Assembly: GCA_910589415.1 (NCBI GenBank)
Contig: OU342630.1
Span: 73,280,186 to 73,344,185, forward strand
DNA: 64,000 nt
Reading direction: 5' to 3'
From: Malachius bipustulatus
Taxonomy: Eukaryota; Arthropoda; Insecta; Coleoptera; Melyridae
In this document: in pieces, positions 56,501-64,000 of the stretch
Numbering within the stretch: position 1 is the first letter of the stretch
Layout of the letters: each line of letters begins with the position of its first letter
The notes under the pieces: model-generated
What the model saw: the letters and a program-made list of their open reading frames with translations, nothing else
What the model was told of the DNA's origin: nothing
Databases searched by the model: none
Translations under genes and position numbers: made by a program

Positions 56501-59500
56501 AATAGAAGCGACTAGCAGACCGCAAAAATAAATAATTTTACCGCCAAATTGCGAATAATAAGAATATAAGACTGGGTATACAGGGTGAGTTTTTTTTCTA
56601 TGCTTAGTACAGGGATCTCGTTTAAATGGGCAAAGTAGTGCAGTTTTATGAGCTTAATTTGAAGCAGCTTTTGTTTTGTCGAAAATCTCCATGGGTTCCT
56701 ATATATTTAACATAAGCAAAATTTCGGGAATTTTTTATACTGAGATAGTAGTCTTATTATTTGGATTAGAGAAAAGTCGTAAAGGAAAACACTATAGACG
56801 ATTTTATAAACAATAAGACGGCGTTAAAAAATTTTTTATTTGCCTTGTAATTTCCAAGCTATGACATAAACTTGTGTTTTTTTAAATGTAAGTCATAGTT
56901 AGCAATGACATCATTCAATATGTCTTTTATTTTCTAAATACAACGATATAAAACTCGATTTGTTTTTTTTTTTTTTGAAAATAGGGAAGTTATAGTTTAA
57001 AAAACACATGTCATAACTCGAAAATGACACGACAGATAAATAAAAACATAGCGCCGTTTTATTGGTTTTAAAATCGTTGAAAACATTCTTTCCTACTATT
57101 CTTCTCTAATCCCAATAATAAGAGTATTATTTCAGTATTAAGAAATTCGCGAAATTTTGTTTTTGTCAGATATCCAGGAACCCTCCTGGATATTTGGTAT
57201 TAAATCGAAAAGATTTTCAAAAAAACAAGTTGCTCCAAATTAAGCTCATAAAACTGCACTACTTTCCCCATTTAATAGTCGTTTAACTGGAATATTTTAC
57301 GAGATCTCTTTACTAAACATTGAAAAAAACTCACCCTGTATAGATTCGTGTTGTTGGGGGTAAAACTAAGTGATGGATGATAAATAAAACACTAATGTTT
57401 GAAAATACTACTGAATACTCATGGATATTAATATTAAATATATAAATATTAAAATTGACCAGAATATCATGAGATGATCTCAGTAGAATTTTTTTTTTCA
57501 AGATAATGGTACTTTTATGAATTTTGTGAAAATCGATACATTAGATCTGTTTTTCGAGTGTCACAGTTATAAAATTTCATATTCTACATTCTAAATTTTG
57601 TTGTGCAAGGCTGAATATCCTCATTAATGATTAAGTGCCGAAAAAATATTCTTGTGAAGTACCTTTTTAGGAAAATCAATAATTTTTTTTTCAAATAATT
57701 CATAAAAGTTCCATTATCTCGAAAATAAACAATTTTTTACTGAGATCATCTTATGATATTCTGGTCAGTTAGGAGTTGGCCTATCAGCCCTTCAAGGGAT
57801 GACGTTGAGTTTTAGGACACCCTGTAGTAACAAAGCAACAGTATGGCACCTAACCTAAGTGGATAAAAGTGGCAATGAGAAAGTGTCCTTCGTTCTCTTC
57901 TCTCTCTCCGAATAACTTTAGAAAAAAATAAATAAAAATTCTAAGATTTTGTTTTTCTTTTTTCGAATATTTCCGGAAGTAAGCGGAGTTTTCTGGTTTT
58001 ATCAACATAATATAATTCGCCAATAAATTGTCCCATTTTAAAAAGGGAATATAAGGAGCGAGCAGAAACGATAACGAGAAAATTGAAAAATAAATAAAAT
58101 GAAACGAAGAAAAATGTATAAAAAATTACTAATATGTCATTAAAAAATTTAGAAGATTGGACTGGTCAAAAAAATAAAACAAAAATAACATAAAAAAGTA
58201 GATACAGTTTTACAAGCCGATAACATATTTTAAGGAGGAATAAGATTGGTAAATTTCTGGATGAGGAAACTATATGTTTACATGCTTGAATGAGATAACT
58301 GAAGAGTAAAGATGTGTAGCTGTGTTGCAACATTTACGGTGCATATTTTGCTGTCTGGATCTTTTCAAATTATCGAGCGTTATAAAAAAGAGTCCTACTG
58401 GAAACTACAAAGTCCAAATATGTTTGATCGGTGAGAATATTCGAAAAACCAACAAAGCAAGACATAGATTTAACGTCACTCAGGTTAGGAGGAGTCCTAC
58501 CACTCTGACCTCGCTGGACGTTAAAAGTAATCAATGGAGACGAATGCTGAAACAATCAATCAATCAGGAAAATTCAATCTAATAAGTTTGATGAATGACT
58601 ACTAAAGTCTATAACGAATACCTCGTGTCATTATATTCGTTCTGCACGGACAATTATTGGTAGAAGCAAAATATGTAGTGAGAGCAGATGAAACGTTCTA
58701 ATGAGCATGCTCAATTTTTTACAAAATAACTATGAACAGTTGTGTCATTTTGCAAACTTTGATATACACACCAGAAGCAAAAAGGAATAAAGCGATTATG
58801 ATTTGAAATTTAAATTGAAACAATTAAAATTTTAAAGTTAAAAAAATCGAAAAAACTCCACTTATCAATGTAAGATTGAATGAAAATTTTTCCAATATTA
58901 TGATAATATTATAAATCATTGAATTTTCAAAAAGAGTATAATTACCAATCAATAGCCGTAAAGTATTTGGACAGAAGCACAATAAATATGTCCGTGAATG
59001 AATATTATGACACAGCCCTACTCCAGATTTGCTACCTCAAATAAAAGCAATTAAACGAAACACATCTTAGTACATACAACAGTGATGCTTCCTCAAGAAG
59101 TTATGGCCTTAGCTTTAAAGAAGAAAATTTGAGATGTACCATTCTGTATATTTCAGGAAACAAAACTCAGATTTACAAATTAATTACAGATTAAAAAAGT
59201 TACAAACACTATACATTTGAATTTTATCGATGGGTATAGTATAGTAATTGATATTATGGCTTTTTATAGTAATTTAATGTGGTATTTCGAAATAAAGAAC
59301 ACTAAAAAAGTACAAAAATTAGTTGAGAGTTTTTTATAACGAAAAAGGTCCTGTGACCCCGGATTAAATCGACACTTAAACTTGTAAATCGACACTTAAA
59401 CACCCTGTATCTCGGTTAAAAAACATTTTCTGAAAAAAGGTTATTTGAATTTTCTTAATATTTATTAGGTATCGACCCGCCTTGAAAGTTTGGCCAGCTA

Positions 59501-60194
59501 TTTTAGAAATACTTATTTGTATGTATATGTATATGTTTTGATTAATTTTCACTTTCAAAAGAATAAATAGGTATGGTATTTTTCTCATCAAGGGATTCTG
59601 ACTAAAAACGCTTAGCTGAATTTATTTTATCTTTGAAAATGTTCTTCGCAGTGAATTTAAATAACTTTAATTAAGTAATTTAGTTTTGAATGAAAATTAT
59701 TTACGCCTAAAGCAAGATAACAATAATGCTGGTCGTTCTTCTCACTTATCTTTAAAAAATTTTTTACGGAACTTGTTTTCGAGAACTCCTGACTCTTGAA
59801 CAAAAATAAGCTATTTTTGTAACAAACTTCTTAAAAATTTTAATCAATATAAGATGAAAAATATATATTATACAAATATAATTGTAAATAAATAGGGAAT
59901 TCCAGGGGGAATACTCCTTGAGCCCATTATTATTAATATTTCAAGTAAAAAAAAGTGAAAAGATCAAAAGTTCATATTTCACAGTTCCGTTTAAGTGACA
60001 GAAATTATTTATAATATGCAACACTTTAATAATATAAGAAATAATATAAGCTGCACATGTCATGATAAAAATTCTTCACACGCAATACAATAACACACTA
60101 ATTACATTAAATGTACACACTTTTGTTGCTAAATAAGCTAAGAATCCGATTGAAATATTTATGATGATAATCTTACCGCGAGGTGTGACGCCAT
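53584..60194 (-). CDS. Secreted Gly/His/Ser-rich IHVP-HTHT protein 3 (222 aa)
   Basis: Four exons: 60194-60177, 55806-55754, 54277-53913 and 53816-53584. Junction phases are 0, 2 and 1, all with AG acceptors and GT donors (the last donor is a weaker GTTAAT). The product has a signal peptide MASHLAIATLGFLTIINFVSA, cut before GHTEHRK. The core is VIIHVPYKIKHIHHTHTVYK at 29-48. A long low-complexity region of GGGH, GGHGGG and SSYGG units follows to the end, HHGGYD. Such Gly/Ser/Tyr/His composition is that of insect cuticle and silk-like proteins. The first exon is 18 nt and phase 0, exactly as in gene 1. The gene lies opposite gene 2 (convergent). Its 4.4-kb first intron holds two foldback elements. 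Confidence 0.9.
56579..57340. mobile_element. Foldback MITE, ends TACAGGGTGAGTTTTTTT
   Basis: The left end TACAGGGTGAGTTTTTTTTC, with GGCAAAGTAGTGCAGTTTTA and GAGCTTAATTTG, is matched inverted at the right (…AAAAAAACTCACCCTGTA), giving arms of about 150 bp or more. TA lies at both ends. It is in intron 1 of IHVP gene 3. Confidence 0.85.
57457..57766. mobile_element. Foldback element, ends GACCAGAATATCATGAGATG
   Basis: GACCAGAATATCATGAGATG, then ATCTCAGTA, is matched inverted at 57735-57766 (TACTGAGATCATCTTATGATATTCTGGTC type). An unpaired ACACCCTGTA end at about 57822-57831 follows. Confidence 0.7.
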
Positions 60195-60289
60195 TTGCTA
60201 ATTGCTACGATTATTACTACTACTAGAGTGGTACTTGCACTGCACCAAATCCGTATATGGACTGTGGTGGTCTCCATGCCATCACTCTC

Positions 60290-60297
60290 TATTTATA
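60290..60297 (-). promoter_or_regulatory. TATA box of IHVP gene 3
   Basis: TATAAATA on the minus strand with a CAGT initiator-like motif about 30 bases downstream, giving a leader of about 70 nt to the ATG at 60194. Confidence 0.6.
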
Positions 60298-62164
60298 TGT
60301 TATAGTTTTATGACAGAAGAAATGAAAGGGAAGCATGGGTAAACTAAATAGTGAGCTCATGAAAGTGGCTAAAAAACGCAGTAGAGCAATTACTTTGATG
60401 GTCCGTCCTAGTGACTCAACAAGATTTTCTTTCTACACCCATAATTCAAATATTAGACAGAAAGATTTCGAATTAATAATTGCCTACATATTTTACTTAT
60501 CTCCAATTTATAGATTAGGAGTTCATACCTATATATAGTGATCGCTTAAGATACGCTGGCCCTTCAAAAATGTTACTGAGATGAGAAATTTGATGATGAT
60601 CCCTATACCTACCTATAGTAAAGACGTGACTTATTGTTTCTAAAAAGGTAATCTTCTTCTTTAAATTTCTACTCGGTAAATGTTGCATATCCTATTAAGA
60701 CTATAATTTTAGAATTTAAAGCTATTATTGACCTCGAAATGGGATACTTTTAAATAATTATTATTTAAAATAGGATTCTCTTCACTTCTTCTCTTGTAAA
60801 AGTATTTATGATTTTTACGGAGCAATACGATATGGGCTAGTTCATAATATGGGCTAGTTCATACGAGAACTAGCCCATGAAAAAATTATGAATCGGTTTA
60901 GTTTAGATGTTTTCAGTCTAATAGACGGCTAAGAAAAGAAGTTCACCAGCATAGATATGATAATATAATCAATTTCCTGTTAGTATGTTCCGATCAATAA
61001 CAAAAAAAGTAATGTTTGCTAATTTAAATCAGAATCTCCCTCGAAATTTTACCTATTTAATTGAGGTAATATTTCGGTCAATAACTTGTTTTCTCACTTA
61101 AAATAATCACGGTAATTTGGAGGTGTGTTCAGTAAAGTTCCAGAAGAACCTTAGTATTTTATTGCTTGGATTACATCAAACACGCAATTATTATTATACG
61201 AGTACATCTTAACAAATCAGGATAATCTGTCGCCATGAAGGTGGACTAGTTTTACAAGCAGTTAGAAGTTCGGTTCGTCCTCTCGATTAAAAATTAATTA
61301 AAGGTATCAGATTTCATCTATTCGCTACGATATCCAAGAATGGATCTTTTCGATGGGTTCAGGCTACAATCTTCATCTATTATAGACCAATCAAATGAAT
61401 TAAGGTTCTTCGTGACAAAATTAGTAACGGATTACCGCCAGTGCCATCAGACGCGAAATAGCCCCCAATCGTAACTGCATACAATTTTCCACTTGAGTTT
61501 ACCATTTTCTTTTTTTTATCAACATTTTCGTTCAAAAAATAACATTTTTTTTGTTTTTTTGCTTGTTAAAGAAAAACTTTAAATGCATGGTCGAAATGAA
61601 CAATATATCAAAAATTAAAATACGAAGAAAATGAGAGCTCAAACAACTCGATTGGTTCATTATAAAGAGAGAAAGAATATAAAATAAAAATAAATATGAA
61701 AAAATAGCGTTTTTTCAAAAAATTGTTACGTAATTTTTTGAGATGAAGTGAAGGCCGTTTGCGATATAGTCGATATTGATAGGTACTTCCTGTGTGCAAA
61801 AGTCAGACACTTTAGGATACTTGGTTTTCGCGTAATTGTAATCAGAAGTTTTTATAAATTTTTATCAATCAGAAAGTCATAAGATTCAAATTTATCAAAC
61901 GGATTCGTAAAGTGTTCGTAAGTGTTTGGCTATAAAACGCCAATCTTCGTTTTCCATTTAAATGCTAAAAAAGGTAAAAATTTGCCAGCAAATGTGAGCG
62001 AAAACGGCCGAGCGCCCGAAACTGGGGGTAGAATAGCAAATTAGTAGCAGATCAGATGTTTTATGACTAAACATTTATTTTTGTTAGATCTAAAAAGAAC
62101 TCCACCAGAATTCCGGGACGAACTGCCCTAACGTAGTGCTTATTTACCCCTCGGTAAATAGTTG
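60298..62164. other. AT-rich intergenic DNA
   Basis: ATGGGCTAGTTCATA occurs twice in tandem (about 60831 and 60848) and the second copy pairs with GAACTAGCCCAT just downstream. No gene supported; the ORFs at 60335 and 61608 have no domain. Confidence 0.45.
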
Positions 62165-62800
62165 ATGCTTTTGCAATATTTACCCATATTTTTTCCGTAT
62201 AAGCTTGATGGTGTCCTTCTTGAACGCCAGAACAATATAAAAGACCTCGGAGTACTCTTCGACGATTAGTTACGACTCGATCGACACGTCAGTGAGGTTG
62301 TTAATGACAGTCTTCGTTTGATGGGTCTCATATTATGAGGACTTCCCGTCAATTTAACAACATTAGCACGATAAAAGCGCTTTTTAGAGTGTAAGTATTT
62401 TCACGATTGCATAAATACTTGCATTGTGTGGACGCCGTTCTATTTTGCAATGTTTCGATGTTGGAGTCAGTCCAGAGGTGATTTTGGAAATATTTATTTT
62501 TTCATTATCATGGAAACTATCATCCCAGAAGTATAGATATATAACTCGATACTTCATGTGTCTTACCATTGCATGTTGAGAGACAAATTTCGGTTTTGAT
62601 GTTGTTTTACAAGCTTGTGTATTACAGGGTTGATTGTGGGGAGCTATTGGCAAAACTTGATTTTCACGTTTCTCGTTAAAATAACAGATATTCATTAGCC
62701 GTTCATACTTACAGCAACTCCCAGAACGAATGCTATGTTACACTCTACAGTGCTGGATAATGTCTAATTACTACAACCTCATCAGTTGATATTTTTGGCG
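62165..62800 (+). pseudogene. LINE RT C-terminal remnant
   Basis: The frame reads NIKDLGVLFDD, a stop, LRLDRHVSEVVNDSLRLMGL, a stop, LPVNLTTLARIKALFRV, then shifts. VLYKLVYYRVDCGELLAKLD follows at about 62600. This order is the post-thumb region of Jockey/R1-like LINE ORF2 proteins. Multiple stops; no RT core remains. Confidence 0.75.
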
Positions 62801-63610
62801 TTTTTAGACCGGGGTTTCGGAGGGATTTTTTTAGTCAGAAATACTAGTGATTGTGTTTTTTTCTGCACTCCTAGCTGCTTAATCTGCGTTTCTTGTATGT
62901 TATACTGTAATATTTTATCTAATATTTTTGTTCTTGTATATTATGTACTTAATTATTAACTGGTTAACTTTGAAATTATTGGATTGGTGTACTGCTTGTG
63001 TGCTGTCATACTTATATGCCTTGGTATGTATATACTGTTACCTTATATTGGTTGTGTATGGAACTCTTGGGTAGTAAAAATTATAATTATTATTTCTACT
63101 TTTCAAATACGTTTGATAAATTCGAATCGCACGACCTCCAGAGCATCCAGCCTCTCTGTAAAGGGTTTTGCACCACTAAACCTCAAAGAATGACGACGTT
63201 ACAAAATTTTGAAAAAAACGCCATTATTTCCGGTTTTCTGATCCCTTTTATATAATTAATATTAGGAGCACAATAAATCGCCTAGCGTATAGACAAACCA
63301 ATAACCAATCCGGCCAAATCATTGAACACTCGAAGCTGGCTATATTATGCAAAAGGGGGTTCAAACTATGAACGACTATGAACGAAACAGAAATGAAAAG
63401 CAGCTTATTGCTTTGCTGCCTATTATAATTATCATTAGGTGCAAAAGTAGGATAATGTTTAGTGTCATTTGGATTACCTAGTTTAAAATTTTTGCCTAAT
63501 TTCAAATTTACTTGAAGGCACATCGTGTATTTTCTATTTTTTATTTATTTTTTACACCTTATGTGACATAAAAAACAGATTTTCCTACGAAGCATTTGAA
63601 TGAAGTAATA
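62801..63610. other. AT-rich DNA, no supported gene
   Basis: Nothing recognised apart from being the flank of the foldback element at 63611. Confidence 0.4.
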
Positions 63611-63894
63611 TACAGGGTGTTGATTTTCAAAGCGGGCCATAGGGGATTAGCATTGAGGAAGTGGTTTTTGAGGATTCCTGCTCGCCGTTTAAACCGACAG
63701 AAATGGTTTTGGTATCAAAATGAAGCTAAAATTATTGCGCATAACGCTTGACATCAGAAATTAATTTAATTTCACGTTGTTTTCTAAAATTCTTCAGTAA
63801 AAATTCAAGTAATTGTTAATGTTTAATCACAAAATAGCATGCCTTGCCTAAACAATAATGACGTTTCTACGTTTTGACAATCCAATAATAAAAC
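63611..63894 (+). mobile_element. Single arm of the TACAGGGTGTTG foldback element
   Basis: Almost identical to the left arm at 40111-40395, from TACAGGGTGTTGATTTTCAA to CCAATAATAAAAC. The inverted partner is not reached before the window ends, or is absent. Confidence 0.85.
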
Positions 63895-64000
63895 ATTGGT
63901 CTATTAAAAAAATTCACGGCAAATAAATCGCGAACCCTCCTGTAACATGGCTACACTGTAGTAGGTTTTCACCATAAAGACTCTTTCTTGGTTTGTATAA

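Noticed and set aside
60335..60538. 67-codon ORF upstream of IHVP gene 3
   Set aside because: No signal peptide, domain or splice signals; lies in intergenic DNA upstream of the gene 3 TATA box on the other strand.

Overview
The window is nuclear DNA of an insect. The evidence is an insect-type odorant receptor (7tm_6 family) split by introns, short secreted His/Gly-rich proteins with classical GT-AG introns and TATA boxes, AT-rich intergenic DNA, and a dense load of non-LTR retrotransposons, MITEs and foldback elements. I cannot fix the order from sequence alone. There are no bacterial operons, CRISPR arrays or complete canonical tRNA genes.

Layout. 1-10 kb is almost wholly repeats: non-coding repeat family 'A' (hairpin ends, 3' end ...GCAAGAAGG), a TIR element at 6010-9913, and inside it a PIF/Harbinger-like element at 8319-9625 that itself contains a palindrome around a GIY-YIG-like remnant. 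11.2-15.0 kb has no credible ORF but is full of RNA-like hairpins. A TATA box at 12022 precedes three tandem hairpins with a common loop and covarying stems, and a 142-bp tandem repeat at 14.0-14.4 kb carries another covarying hairpin. 15.9-20.1 kb is an apparently intact two-ORF LINE on the minus strand. 22-29 kb holds a decayed LINE, several MITEs and a 1.68-kb near-perfect palindrome.

29.6-36.9 kb is an odorant receptor gene on the minus strand. Its 6.2-kb first intron has been filled with a dead LINE, a gypsy-like gag between inverted repeats, MITEs and repeat-A pieces. No final receptor exon was found. 37.3-41.4 kb is a second dead LINE split by a full repeat-A copy, then a foldback MITE and a GC-rich 141-bp satellite.

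43.1-60.2 kb is the main host-gene region: three paralogous genes for small secreted His-rich or Gly-rich proteins (43112-45742 +, 47828-51870 +, 53584-60194 -). All share a signal peptide, an IHVP...HTHT motif just after it, and an intron in the same place and phase before that motif. They look like a tandem-duplicated family of extracellular or cuticle-type proteins. 60-64 kb is AT-rich with a LINE fragment and the start of another foldback element.

The most unusual items are the structured ORF-less segment at 11.2-15.0 kb, the IHVP/HTHT gene family, the 1.68-kb palindrome (possible hairpin-RNA source), and the nested gag and GIY-YIG remnants.
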